DNA from: Asanoa sp. WMMD1127
GTDB taxonomy: Bacteria; Actinomycetota; Actinomycetes; Mycobacteriales; Micromonosporaceae
Direction: 5' to 3'
Length of the DNA stretch: 64,000 nucleotides
Assembly: GCF_029626225.1 (NCBI RefSeq)
Contig: NZ_JARUBP010000001.1
Span: 5,270,001-5,334,000 of the forward strand
Part shown: piece by piece, positions 8,538 through 16,649 of the stretch
Position numbering within the stretch: position 1 is the stretch's first letter
Layout of the letters: the number at the start of each line of letters is the position of its first letter
The notes under the pieces: generated by a model
Database searches by the model: none
The model's input: only the letters and a program-made list of their open reading frames with translations
Told to the model about the DNA's origin: nothing
Program-made: the position numbers and the translations under genes

Positions 8538-10051
8538 ACCATCTCCTTCACGAGGTCCAGCGGGCTCGGCTTGCCGCCGTGGGGGCAGGCGACCTCGGTG
8601 GCGACCCGGCCGTCGCTCATCACCAGGATGCGGTCGGCCATGCCGATGGCCTCCTCGAGGCTGTCGCCCAGCAGCACGGTGGCCACGCCGGTCGCGGCGA
8701 GCTCGCGCATCAGCCGGTAGACCTCCGACCGGGCGCCGATGTCCAGGCCGCGCGTCGGGTGGTCGAGCAGGAGCAGCCGGACGTCGCCGGCCACCAGCCA
8801 GCGCGCCAGGATCACCTTCTGCTGGTTGCCGCCGGACAGCCGCTGGATCGCGGTGTCGCGGCCCGGCGTGCGGATGGAGAGCCGCCGAATCCACGCGTCG
8901 ACGAGGGTGGCCTGCTTCTTGGGCGCCACGAAGGGTCCCGCGCAGCGGGCCTGCTGTTTGGCCAGGGTCATGTTCTCGGCCACCGACATCGGGCCGACCA
9001 TGCCCTCGATCTTGCGCTCCGCCGGCACGTAGCCGATGCCGGCGGCGCAGGCGGCCCGGGTGCTGGGCAGGTCGATCTTCCTGCCGTCCATCCGGATCTC
9101 GCCGGCGGTGGTCGGCTCGGCGCCGAACAGGGCGCGGCAGACGTCCTCCCGGCCGGAACCGTGCACGCCGACGATGGCCACGATCTCGCCGGGCGCCACG
9201 TCGAAGCTGACGTCCTGGAACGTCGCTCCGGACAGGCCGCGTACGGACAGCCGGGGCTCTTGGGAGTCGACCGTGGCGGCCGCGTTCTCGTGGTAGTGGT
9301 CGTCGGATCCGCTGGACCCGATCATCATCCGGTGCAGCTCGCGGGGGACCGCGCCGGCCGTGGCGACCTCGCCGACCGACCGGCCGCCGCGCAGCACGGA
9401 CACCCGGTCGCAGACGTCCAGCACCTCGTCGAGGCGGTGTGAGACGAAGATGACCGTGGCGAACTCGCGCAGCCGGCGGATCTGCGCGAACAGCGCGTCG
9501 ATCTCCTTGGACTCGAGGACCGACGTCGGCTCGTCCAGGATGACGACCGGCGGATGCTGGCTGCGCTCCTCGATGCGCAGCACCTTCGCGATCTCGACCA
9601 TCTGCCGGTCGGCGAAGGACAGCGAGTCGGTGCGCGCGAGCGGGTCGATGGGTGAGCCGATCTTGTCGAGCTGCTCCTGGGCCAGGCGGCGCATGACGTC
9701 CCAGCGGTAGAAACCCCGGCGGACGGCCGGCCCCTCGCTGCCGAGCACGATGTTCTCCGCGGCGGTCAGGTTGGGCACCAGGGACTGTTCCTGGAAGACC
9801 ATCCCGATGCCGTGGTCGGCGGCGTCGACGACACTGCGCAACCGGACCGGCTCGCCCCGGACGTGGATCGTGCCGGCGTCCGGGACGACGAGGCCGACCA
9901 GCGCTTTGAGCAAAGTGGACTTGCCCGCGCCGTTCTCCCCGGCCAGACCGAGGACCTCGTTCTGCCGGACCACCAGGTCGACCCCGTCGAGGGCTCTCAC
10001 CCCTGGGTAGTGCTTGACGAGGCCGCGTACCTCCAAGGCCGGCACGCTCAT
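8534..10051 (-). CDS. Sugar ABC transporter ATP-binding protein, two fused ATPase domains
   Basis: A 505-aa CUT2-type ATPase. The N-terminal domain has Walker [10 protein letters not shown] (38-46) and Walker [11 protein letters not shown], but a degenerate signature (SFADRQMVE). The C-terminal domain has a degenerate Walker A (GVHGSGRED), an intact LSGGNQQKV signature, and [13 protein letters not shown], where His replaces the usual catalytic Glu. Complementary degeneracy is normal in this family. It starts at ATG 10051 inside the previous permease's stop (ATGA). Confidence 0.92.
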   Translation of the reverse strand: MSVPALEVRGLVKHYPGVRALDGVDLVVRQNEVLGLAGENGAGKSTLLKALVGLVVPDAGTIHVRGEPVRLRSVVDAADHGIGMVFQEQSLVPNLTAAENIVLGSEGPAVRRGFYRWDVMRRLAQEQLDKIGSPIDPLARTDSLSFADRQMVEIAKVLRIEERSQHPPVVILDEPTSVLESKEIDALFAQIRRLREFATVIFVSHRLDEVLDVCDRVSVLRGGRSVGEVATAGAVPRELHRMMIGSSGSDDHYHENAAATVDSQEPRLSVRGLSGATFQDVSFDVAPGEIVAIVGVHGSGREDVCRALFGAEPTTAGEIRMDGRKIDLPSTRAACAAGIGYVPAERKIEGMVGPMSVAENMTLAKQQARCAGPFVAPKKQATLVDAWIRRLSIRTPGRDTAIQRLSGGNQQKVILARWLVAGDVRLLLLDHPTRGLDIGARSEVYRLMRELAATGVATVLLGDSLEEAIGMADRILVMSDGRVATEVACPHGGKPSPLDLVKEMV

Positions 10052-11049
10052 TTGACCACCTGGTTCCGTCGACGTTGCGGGATGACGGCGGCGGCGACCG
10101 CGGCCACCACGATGAGGCCCTCGACCCCGCCCTGCCAGTACGGGCTGACCCCGACCTGGACGAGACCGTTGGTGAGGACCATGACGAGCAGGACGCCGAC
10201 GGCGGAGTGCAGGATGCCGCCCCGACCCCCGGTGAGCAGCGTGCCGCCGACGACGGCGGCGGTGATGGCCGAGAAGTCGTATCCGTCGCCGGCCTGGACG
10301 AGGCCGGCGCCGAGCTGACTGGTCACCATCACGCCGCCGAGCCCGTAGAACGCGCCGGCGAGGGCGAAGACCGCGACCTTGTACGGCTTCACCTTGACGC
10401 CCGAGAGCAGGAGCACCTCCTCGGCGCCGCCGATGGCGAAGGCGTAGCGCCCCAGCCGGGTGTAGCGCTGGACGAGCCAGCCGACCAGGACACACCCGGC
10501 GGCGATCCAGGTGAGGTACGAGAATCCGAGGAACCGCTCGATCGCCAGGCCCTTGACCACGGTGTCGGAGACGTTGGGCTGCACGCCGGCGAACATGAGG
10601 GTCGCGACGCCGAGACCGATGGCCGAGACACCCAACGTGGCCATGAACGAGGGCACCTTCAGCAGCACCAGGGCCAGCCCGCTCAGGCAGCCGAACGCGC
10701 AGCCCAGCAGGACGGCGGCCGCGACGCCGAGCAACCCGAAGTCGTTGTCGTTGCGATTGTTGGCCACCAGCAGCGACACGGTCAGGGCGCAGGCGCCCAT
10801 CACGCCGGCGGCCGACAGGTCGATCGACCCCATCATCAGCACGAACGTGATGCCGCACGTGACGACGGCGAGCACGGCGGCCGCGTCCACGATGTTCCGG
10901 ACGTTGTCGGCGCTGCGGAACTGCGGGCTGAGGGCCGCGAAGATCAGGAAGATGACGATCAGTGCGACCGGTGGACCAGCATCCCGGAACGACGCGCCTC
11001 GCCGGGACTGGCGGCGAGGCGCGTTGACGACCTCGGATGTGATGGTCAC
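10048..11049 (-). CDS. Sugar ABC transporter permease (CUT2/RbsC type)
   Basis: A 333-aa multi-spanning permease of the BPD_transp_2 family; it is only distantly similar to the second permease of the operon. The GTG start at 11049 overlaps the binding-protein stop as GTGA. The first about 27 residues are cytoplasmic and basic (PRRQSRRG), then the transmembrane bundle follows, with GSIDLSAAGVMG and the family loop SGVKVKPYKVAVFALAGAFYG. Confidence 0.9.
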   Translation of the reverse strand: MTITSEVVNAPRRQSRRGASFRDAGPPVALIVIFLIFAALSPQFRSADNVRNIVDAAAVLAVVTCGITFVLMMGSIDLSAAGVMGACALTVSLLVANNRNDNDFGLLGVAAAVLLGCAFGCLSGLALVLLKVPSFMATLGVSAIGLGVATLMFAGVQPNVSDTVVKGLAIERFLGFSYLTWIAAGCVLVGWLVQRYTRLGRYAFAIGGAEEVLLLSGVKVKPYKVAVFALAGAFYGLGGVMVTSQLGAGLVQAGDGYDFSAITAAVVGGTLLTGGRGGILHSAVGVLLVMVLTNGLVQVGVSPYWQGGVEGLIVVAAVAAAVIPQRRRNQVVK

Positions 11050-12137
11050 GTCAGAGGCCCTGCCACACGCTTGAAGACGTTGCCGCACTCGAAGTCGGCC
11101 GGGTTCGTCTTCGGCTGGGTGAACTCGCCGGCGTTGTCCTTGGTGATGAGGAACTGCTCGGCGAAGAAGGCCCGGTTGTCCTTGGCGATGTCCGCCACCT
11201 TGAGCTTGCCGGTGGCGACGCAGAAGCCGATCGCCAGACCGACGCCGCCCTGCCACGAGCCGTCGCTGGAGACGGTGGCGGTCATCGTGCCGTTCTGCAC
11301 GGCGGTGACGGCGTCCGGGACGGCGTCGATGCCGACGACCGCGACCTTGCCGGCCCGACCCGCCTGCTGCAGCGCCTCCAGAGCGCCGAGAGCCATGTCG
11401 TCGTTGGCGGCCCAGATGCCCTTGACGTGGTCGCCGTGCTTGGCCAGCAGGGTCTTGGTGACGGTGAGCGCCTCGGCGCGCGAGAAGTTGGCCGCCTGCT
11501 GGTCCAGCAGCGTGACGCCGGTGTTCTTCTTGAGCGACGCCTGCAGCCCGGCGAACCGGTCCTTGGCGGCCGCGGTGTCGAGCACACCCTGCAGCGCGAT
11601 GATGCCGCCCGAGCCGCCGATCGCGGTGGCGAGCGCGTCACCGATCTGCTGGCCCGACTCGACACCGTTGTAGGTGATGTGGCTGAGCCAGGTCTGGTAG
11701 TCGGCCGGGTTCAGGTCGGCCGGCTTGTTCCACTGCGTGACCAGGTACGCGCCGGCCTGGTCGGCGCCCTTGACAATCGGCGCGGTGTCCGAGTCGCCGT
11801 TGGGGAGCACGTTCATGACCAGGCACTTGGTGTCGCCGGCGAGGATCTGGCTGATCTGCTCCTGCTGCTTGGTGGAGTCACCGTCGTAGGTGAGTCGCTC
11901 CTGGGTCAGGCCGACCGACTTGGCGAAGGCGTCGCCACCCGCGAGCCACGAGGCCTCGTACGGGTTGGACTCGTTGCGGACCTGGCCCACCAGCCGGACC
12001 TTGGACGCCTCGCAGGCGGCCTCGCCGGCGGCAGCGGTGTCGTTGCCTCCGCCGGCCTGCTCGCTGCAGCCGGCGAGGACGGCGGCGGCCAACGACAGGC
12101 TCATGATGGCGGCGGCGGAACGAGGGGTGACATTCAT
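11046..12137 (-). CDS. Sugar-binding lipoprotein of the ABC importer
   Basis: 363 aa with a lipoprotein signal (lipobox LAGC, Cys23) and a periplasmic-binding-protein type 1 fold (Peripla_BP_4), for example IWAANDDMALGALEALQQAG and VVGIDAVPDAVTAVQNGTM. It captures the substrate outside the membrane for the two-permease importer. The ATG at 12137 is preceded by GAGGATCGACC. A 40-bp gap separates it from kduD. The ligand is not evident; the kdu neighbours suggest a uronate or uronate-containing oligosaccharide. Confidence 0.92.
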   Translation of the reverse strand: MNVTPRSAAAIMSLSLAAAVLAGCSEQAGGGNDTAAAGEAACEASKVRLVGQVRNESNPYEASWLAGGDAFAKSVGLTQERLTYDGDSTKQQEQISQILAGDTKCLVMNVLPNGDSDTAPIVKGADQAGAYLVTQWNKPADLNPADYQTWLSHITYNGVESGQQIGDALATAIGGSGGIIALQGVLDTAAAKDRFAGLQASLKKNTGVTLLDQQAANFSRAEALTVTKTLLAKHGDHVKGIWAANDDMALGALEALQQAGRAGKVAVVGIDAVPDAVTAVQNGTMTATVSSDGSWQGGVGLAIGFCVATGKLKVADIAKDNRAFFAEQFLITKDNAGEFTQPKTNPADFECGNVFKRVAGPLT

Positions 12138-12177
12138 GGTCGATCCTCAATTCTTCGTAGGGGAGGGGAATGCTGGG

Positions 12178-12933
12178 TCAGCGGGCCATCCACCCTCCGT
12201 CGACGACCAGGACGTGGCCGTTGACGTAGTCGGCGGCGGCGGAGCTCAGGAAGACGGCCGCGCCGGCGACGTCGGCGGCGTCTCCCCAGCGACCGGCCGG
12301 GATGCGCGCGAGTATGGCCCGGGACCGGTCGGGGTCGGCCCGCAGCGCGGTGGTGTTGTCGGTGGCCATGTAGCCGGGCGCGATGGCGTTGACCTGCATG
12401 CCGCACGGACCCCACTCGTTGGCCAGGGCCTTGGTGACGCCGGCGACACCGTGCTTGCTGGCGGTGTAGGCCGCGACGCGGATGCCGCCCTGGAACGAGA
12501 GCAGGCTCGCGACGTTGACGATCTTGCCGTGCCCGCGCTCGGCCATCGGGCGGCCGAACTCCTGGCAGAGGAAGAACAAGCCGTTCAGGTTGACGTCGAC
12601 CACGCGGTGCCAGGCCGCCCGGTTCACGTTGACCGCGTCCTCCCGGTCGATGACGCCGGCGTTGTTGACGAGGATGTCCACCTGACGGCGGCCGGTCACC
12701 TCGGCGGCGACCCGCTCGATGGCGTCGTGGTCACTGACGTCGAGGTCGACGATCTCGACGTCGCCGCCGAGTTCGGCCACCTGGTCGCCGGTCTCCGACT
12801 GGCTGCCGGACCGGCCGACCAGGACCAGATCGGCGCCGGCCCGGGCGAGCCCCAGCGCGATGGCCTGACCGAGGCCGCGGCCCGCGCCGGTCACGACGGC
12901 GCGGCGGCCGTGCAGGTCGAACGACGTGGTCAC
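12178..12933 (-). CDS. kduD: 2-dehydro-3-deoxy-D-gluconate / 2-deoxy-D-gluconate 3-dehydrogenase (KduD-like SDR)
   Basis: A 251-aa classical short-chain dehydrogenase. Cofactor motif TGAGRGLG (15-22), NNAG (90-93), catalytic Ser143, Tyr156 and Lys160 (YTASK). Length and sequence style fit KduD, which reduces 2,5-diketo-3-deoxygluconate to KDG in pectin/uronate breakdown. The GTG at 12933 overlaps the stop of the kduI-like gene (GTGA), so the two are translationally coupled, as expected for consecutive pathway steps. Confidence 0.85.
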   Translation of the reverse strand: MTTSFDLHGRRAVVTGAGRGLGQAIALGLARAGADLVLVGRSGSQSETGDQVAELGGDVEIVDLDVSDHDAIERVAAEVTGRRQVDILVNNAGVIDREDAVNVNRAAWHRVVDVNLNGLFFLCQEFGRPMAERGHGKIVNVASLLSFQGGIRVAAYTASKHGVAGVTKALANEWGPCGMQVNAIAPGYMATDNTTALRADPDRSRAILARIPAGRWGDAADVAGAAVFLSSAAADYVNGHVLVVDGGWMAR

Positions 12934-13748
12934 AGGTCCTCCAGCGCCACGGGGGTCAGGTCGGTGTACTCGTTGTTCTCGCCACCCATCGCCCAGATGA
13001 AGGCGTACGACCCGGTGCCGACGCCCGAGTGGATCGACCAGGGCGGCGAGATGACCGCCTCGCGGTTGCGCACGACCAGGTGGCGGGCGGCGCCGGGCTG
13101 GCCCATCAGGTGGAAGATCCGCTCCTTCTCGTCGAGGTCGACGTAGAGGTAGACCTCGGTGCGCCGGTCGTGCAGGTGCGGCGGGAGCGTGTTCCACACC
13201 GAGCCGTCGGCGATGACGGTGACGCCGAACTGCAGCACCGCGGTCTGCGGCTGCTGACCCCACGCGTAGCGGTAGAGGCTGCGTTCGTTGGCGCCCTGCG
13301 GCGTGCCGAGCCTGACCGGCTCGATCGAGGCGTGGCTCAGCAGGGTGGTGGGGTACGGCGCGTGCGCCGGAGCGGAGACGAAGTAGAACGCGGCGTCCGG
13401 ACCGGCGAAGGTGACCTCGTTGCCGCGGCCGACGAACAGTCCGTCGAGGTGGCGCAGCTCGAACTTCTCGTTGTTGACGAGCACGTGGCCCGGCTGACCG
13501 ACGTTGACGATGCCGAGCTCGCGGCGGGCCAGGTGGGAGGGAGCGCCGAGCACGTCCCAGGCGGGAAGCTCGAGCTGATCGGTGCCCGGAACCGCCGCGC
13601 CGACGACCAGCCGGTCGTCGTGGGTGTACACCCCCCGCACCTCGCCGGTGCGGAACAGCTGCTCCACGAGGAAGTTCTTGCGCAGGTCCGCATTCGTCGC
13701 CGTTTCCACCTCGGACGGCGATGCGGAGTACCTAACTTCGATCAACAC
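12930..13748 (-). CDS. kduI: 5-keto-4-deoxyuronate isomerase (KduI)
   Basis: A 272-aa KduI-family cupin-fold enzyme, close to the usual 278 aa. Its candidate zinc ligands His191, His193, Glu198 and His240 have the same spacing as the known E. coli ligands (196, 198, 203, 245). The reaction converts 4-deoxy-L-threo-5-hexulose uronate to 2,5-diketo-3-deoxygluconate. It is the first gene of the operon; the promoter region faces the divergent IclR gene and holds a GTTCAG-N4-GTGAAC operator. Confidence 0.92.
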   Translation of the reverse strand: MLIEVRYSASPSEVETATNADLRKNFLVEQLFRTGEVRGVYTHDDRLVVGAAVPGTDQLELPAWDVLGAPSHLARRELGIVNVGQPGHVLVNNEKFELRHLDGLFVGRGNEVTFAGPDAAFYFVSAPAHAPYPTTLLSHASIEPVRLGTPQGANERSLYRYAWGQQPQTAVLQFGVTVIADGSVWNTLPPHLHDRRTEVYLYVDLDEKERIFHLMGQPGAARHLVVRNREAVISPPWSIHSGVGTGSYAFIWAMGGENNEYTDLTPVALEDL

Positions 13749-13761
13749 TCGCTCCTCGTTT

Positions 13762-13786
13762 GTGAACCGCGTTCAGCTACGTGAAC
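13762..13786. promoter_or_regulatory. Candidate IclR operator upstream of kduI
   Basis: GTTCAGCTACGTGAAC (13771-13786) is a 6-4-6 inverted repeat with one mismatch. A further GTGAAC at 13762-13767 overlaps it in a second possible pairing (GTGAAC-N3-GTTCAG). It lies 14-38 bp in front of the kduI start. The same palindrome recurs perfectly at 15010-15025 before the tautomerase gene, and another GTGAAC is at 13848-13853, which supports a shared binding site. The divergent IclR protein is the natural candidate. Confidence 0.65.
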
Positions 13787-13847
13787 TGAGCGCGACGATA
13801 CCTATGGCGCCGATCACAGGTCAAGGGGTTGAAGTCGGTCCCTCCAT

Positions 13848-13853
13848 GTGAAC
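13848..13853 (+). promoter_or_regulatory. Possible IclR half-site (GTGAAC) near the regulator's own promoter
   Basis: A lone GTGAAC 80 bp before the IclR start codon, in the divergent intergenic region with the complete kduI operator. It would allow autoregulation. As a single hexamer it is weak evidence alone. Confidence 0.3.
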
Positions 13854-13933
13854 CGTGGTGTAGTTTGGGACGACCCCGCCGTGGTCGTGGCGGGTGACGG
13901 CAAGGCCGCGCCATGGTTTACGAGGAGGTCCGC

Positions 13934-14725
13934 GTGGACAAGGACAGGACGGCCAACGGCAGCTCCGCCGCCTCGCAGGTCAAGTCGGCCGCACGCGTCC
14001 TCGACGTCCTGGACGACATCGCCGCCAACGGCCCCGGGACCCAGCTGCAGCTGGCCACGCGCCTCGGGATCCCGAAGAGCAGCCTGCACGCGCTCCTGCG
14101 CACCATGTGCGCCCGCGGCTGGCTGGACACCGACCAGACCGGCAGCATCTACCGGCTGGGCGTGCACACCCTGACGGTCAGCTCCGCCTACCTCGACGGC
14201 GACCCGGTGCTGTCGCGCGCCAGCTCGGTGATGGACGAGATCGCGGCGGCCACCGAGGAGACGGTCCACCTCGGCCGTCTGGAGGGTGCGGAGATCATCT
14301 ACACCGCCAAGCGTGAGTCCAAGCACCCGCTTCGGATGTACTCGGCCGTCGGTCGCCGCCTACCCGCCTACATGACCGCGCTCGGCCGGGCGATGCTCGC
14401 CGAGCAGCCCGAAGACGTCCGGGAGGCGCTGGTTCCCCACCAGATCAAGCCGGTCACCACCCAGACGATCACCGACCGGGACGCGCTGCTGGCGATCATC
14501 GACAAAGCCGGCCAGCTCGGCTACGCCGAGGAGAGCGAGGAGTCCTGCCTGGGCGTGCGCTGCTTCGGGGTCGCGCTGCCCTTCTCCCACCGCCCGGTCG
14601 ACGCGCTGAGCGTCGCGGTCCCGATCAGCCGCCTCGACCAGGCTCGGGAAGACTTCATCATCGAGATGCTGCTGAGTGTGAAGGCCCGCCTGTCCGCGAT
14701 GCGTGACAACCGGTTGGTGCGCTGA
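13934..14725 (+). CDS. IclR-family transcriptional regulator
   Basis: About 263 aa: an N-terminal winged helix (SAARVLDVLDDIA, then IPKSSLHALLRTM recognition helix) and a C-terminal IclR ligand domain (GRRLPAYMTALGRAMLAE; GVRCFGVALPF). I prefer the GTG at 13934, which has GAGGAGGT five bases upstream; the in-frame ATG at 13913 lacks one. Divergent from kduI, it probably controls the sugar-acid operon in response to an intermediate. KdgR-type IclR regulators of pectin genes provide the precedent. Confidence 0.9.
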   Translation: MDKDRTANGSSAASQVKSAARVLDVLDDIAANGPGTQLQLATRLGIPKSSLHALLRTMCARGWLDTDQTGSIYRLGVHTLTVSSAYLDGDPVLSRASSVMDEIAAATEETVHLGRLEGAEIIYTAKRESKHPLRMYSAVGRRLPAYMTALGRAMLAEQPEDVREALVPHQIKPVTTQTITDRDALLAIIDKAGQLGYAEESEESCLGVRCFGVALPFSHRPVDALSVAVPISRLDQAREDFIIEMLLSVKARLSAMRDNRLVR

Positions 14726-14746
14726 CCCGTCGAGGTCGCGCGGTGG

Positions 14747-14971
14747 TCAGCTCTTGTCGAGCGCCGCGAGCACGCCGGCGCGGCTCGGGTCCTCGCTGGC
14801 CAGCACGCCTCCGTTGGCCACGATGTCCGGGGTGATCTCGTTGAAGACCATGCGGACGTCCTGCGGACGGGCGCCGAGGATCTCGACCGCGTGCTCGGTC
14901 ACGGCGCGAGCGAAGGCCCGGCGCTGCTCGACGGACCGGCCCGCGAGCAACTCCACGGTGATGTTTGGCAT
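14747..14971 (-). CDS. 4-oxalocrotonate-tautomerase-like small enzyme
   Basis: A 74-aa protein starting Met-Pro (MPNITVELLAGRSVEQRR), so Pro2 would be the N-terminal catalytic proline after Met removal. It has the typical tautomerase strand-helix layout and a shortened C-terminus. The IclR-type palindrome 39 bp upstream of its start suggests membership in the same regulon. A role in keto-enol tautomerisation of a sugar-acid intermediate is inferred only. Confidence 0.8.
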   Translation of the reverse strand: MPNITVELLAGRSVEQRRAFARAVTEHAVEILGARPQDVRMVFNEITPDIVANGGVLASEDPSRAGVLAALDKS

Positions 14972-15009
14972 GACGGCCCCTCTTCGCCTCGTCCAGAGTG
15001 TGGACTTCG

Positions 15010-15025
15010 GTTCACCAACGTGAAC
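15010..15025. promoter_or_regulatory. Perfect IclR-type palindrome upstream of the tautomerase gene
   Basis: GTTCACCAACGTGAAC is a perfect 6-4-6 inverted repeat matching the kduI operator. It lies before the tautomerase gene (start 14971); a further GTTCAC is at 15074-15079. GH76 ends beyond it at 15121, so only the tautomerase is a direct target here. Confidence 0.6.
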
Positions 15026-15120
15026 GCACGCTACCGTGACACACTTCGAGCCGCAATGGACGGGCGGGCTCGTGTTCACATGCTTGACATCGATTCAGCT
15101 GGTTGCTGCTCCGATCGCCC

Positions 15121-16575
15121 TCAGGGCGCGGCGTTGAGCAGGTCGACGGCGCTGTGCTGGCGGGCCCCGTCCGTGGCGTCGACCGGGCCGGTCCAGCGCA
15201 GGCCGTAGAGGTCGAGCGGCGTGCGGTCCCGGGCGTACGCGGCGTCGGCCTGCCGTCGCAGGTAGGCGTCGTAGGGCCGGCCGGCCAGCAGCGCGTTGAG
15301 CCGGGCGAGGCCGCGGACGTGTGCGCCTTTGAAGGAGGTGCCGTCGGCGCCGCAGTTGCCGGATTCGCACGGGTCGCGCAGGATTCCACCGGAGTGCAGC
15401 TGTGCGGTGGTGGTCGCGGCGTCGGCGAGCTGGCGGGCCCGGTCGAGCAGGCTGCTGTCGCCGGTCGCCCGGTGGAGCTCGGCGAGGCCGGCGATGAGCA
15501 CGCCCTGGTTGTAGGTCCAGACCGCGGAGCCGTTGTTGCGGCAGGTGGTGAGACTGATGCCGTCGTTCACCAGGTTGGAGCTGTTGATCATGCCCGTGTT
15601 CTGGAACCAGGTCCACTCCTGCCGGGCCCGCTGAAGATGTCGGGTGTCGCCGGGCAGCCGGTTGTGCAGGGCGGCGTTGACCTGGAGGTAGAGGCTGTTG
15701 GCGATGGCCGCCTTGTAGCCGCGGGCGGTGCTCCACCAGATCCCGCCGCCGCAGGTGTTGTCCCAATAGGCGGCCATGTGCTCCGCCGCGGCCCGCGCGG
15801 TGTCGAGGTAGCGGGTCTCGCCGGTGAGGTCGTACGCGCCGATCCAGGCCATGGCCCACCAGCCGGTGTCGTCGAGGTACTCGTTGCGGAACTGGCCCTG
15901 GCCCCGGTTGACGTTGCGGTCGTAGGTGTTCGCGATCGCGTACCGGTAGCTGCCCATGCCGGAGACGCGGATGTTGTCGATGACGGCGGTGAGCGCGTTG
16001 GCCGAGTTCCACCAGCCGGTCGTGTCGAACAGCCCGGTGCCGAGGTTGTAGTGCATCATCAGGCCGGTCGCCGCGGCGGTCCGGCGGGTGCCGGCATTCC
16101 AGGTGCTGCGGGCCCAGGCGGTGCAGGCGACTTCGGGGCGGTCGCCGGCCTTGCCGCACGCGCGCACCGCGCCGACGCCGAGGCTGACCCAGTTGTCGAC
16201 GTTGAACATCGGGCTGCGCGCGGTGCGGCTGCCGGACGGGGTCGTGGCGGTGCCGAGCCGCCCGTCGGCGGACCAGGTGCGGCCGGCGTCGAAGGACCGC
16301 TCCAACCAGGTCTGGTCACCGGGGTTCCCGTTGCCGACGACGGCCCACGCCATCGCGTCGGCGTCGTTGACGTGCAGGGCGATCTGCCGACCGTAGATCG
16401 CGGCGGTGACCGGGACGCGGTCCGAAGTGGACAAAGAGGCGTCGCGGCCGTCGCAGAACCGGTTGCAGATCAGGGCGAGCGGCCCGGGGGAGGCGAAGGC
16501 GACGGCCGGGACGCTGACGGCGGCGAGCGAGGCCGCGACCGTCGCGATGGCGAGGGCGGTGGGCGTACGGGTCAT
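15121..16575 (-). CDS. Secreted GH76 family glycoside hydrolase (alpha-1,6-mannanase-like)
   Basis: 484 aa with signal peptide (cut near AFA-SP, residue 29). The alpha/alpha-barrel family is recognised by [14 protein letters not shown]; Asp235-Asp236 match the catalytic pair of GH76 endo-alpha-1,6-mannanases. Other helix repeats are typical ([28 protein letters not shown] region and [13 protein letters not shown]-like). The ATG at 16575 has GGAGGG five bases upstream. A hairpin separates it from the upstream giant gene. Probably attacks mannan outside the cell, feeding the sugar locus or acting on yeast/fungal walls. Confidence 0.9.
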   Translation of the reverse strand: MTRTPTALAIATVAASLAAVSVPAVAFASPGPLALICNRFCDGRDASLSTSDRVPVTAAIYGRQIALHVNDADAMAWAVVGNGNPGDQTWLERSFDAGRTWSADGRLGTATTPSGSRTARSPMFNVDNWVSLGVGAVRACGKAGDRPEVACTAWARSTWNAGTRRTAAATGLMMHYNLGTGLFDTTGWWNSANALTAVIDNIRVSGMGSYRYAIANTYDRNVNRGQGQFRNEYLDDTGWWAMAWIGAYDLTGETRYLDTARAAAEHMAAYWDNTCGGGIWWSTARGYKAAIANSLYLQVNAALHNRLPGDTRHLQRARQEWTWFQNTGMINSSNLVNDGISLTTCRNNGSAVWTYNQGVLIAGLAELHRATGDSSLLDRARQLADAATTTAQLHSGGILRDPCESGNCGADGTSFKGAHVRGLARLNALLAGRPYDAYLRRQADAAYARDRTPLDLYGLRWTGPVDATDGARQHSAVDLLNAAP

Positions 16576-16611
16576 CGGGACCCTCCGAATCGGATGGCGG
16601 CCGTGGGGTCG

Positions 16612-16641
16612 CCCGGGGAGGCGGCGCACCGCCTCCCCGGG
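16612..16641 (-). terminator. 13-bp perfect hairpin between the DUF1080 giant gene and GH76
   Basis: CCCGGGGAGGCGG and its exact complement flank a CGCA loop, 9 bp after the stop codon of the gene starting at 20126. No T-run. It is probably a terminator or partial attenuator so that GH76 is transcribed less than, or independently of, its neighbour. Confidence 0.7.
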
Positions 16642-16649
16642 AGGGTGGG

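Noticed and set aside
8534-10858. Extended 774-codon start for the ABC ATPase
   Set aside because: ATG 10051 overlaps the permease stop and begins exactly at the ATPase domain; the upstream part is a shadow of the permease.
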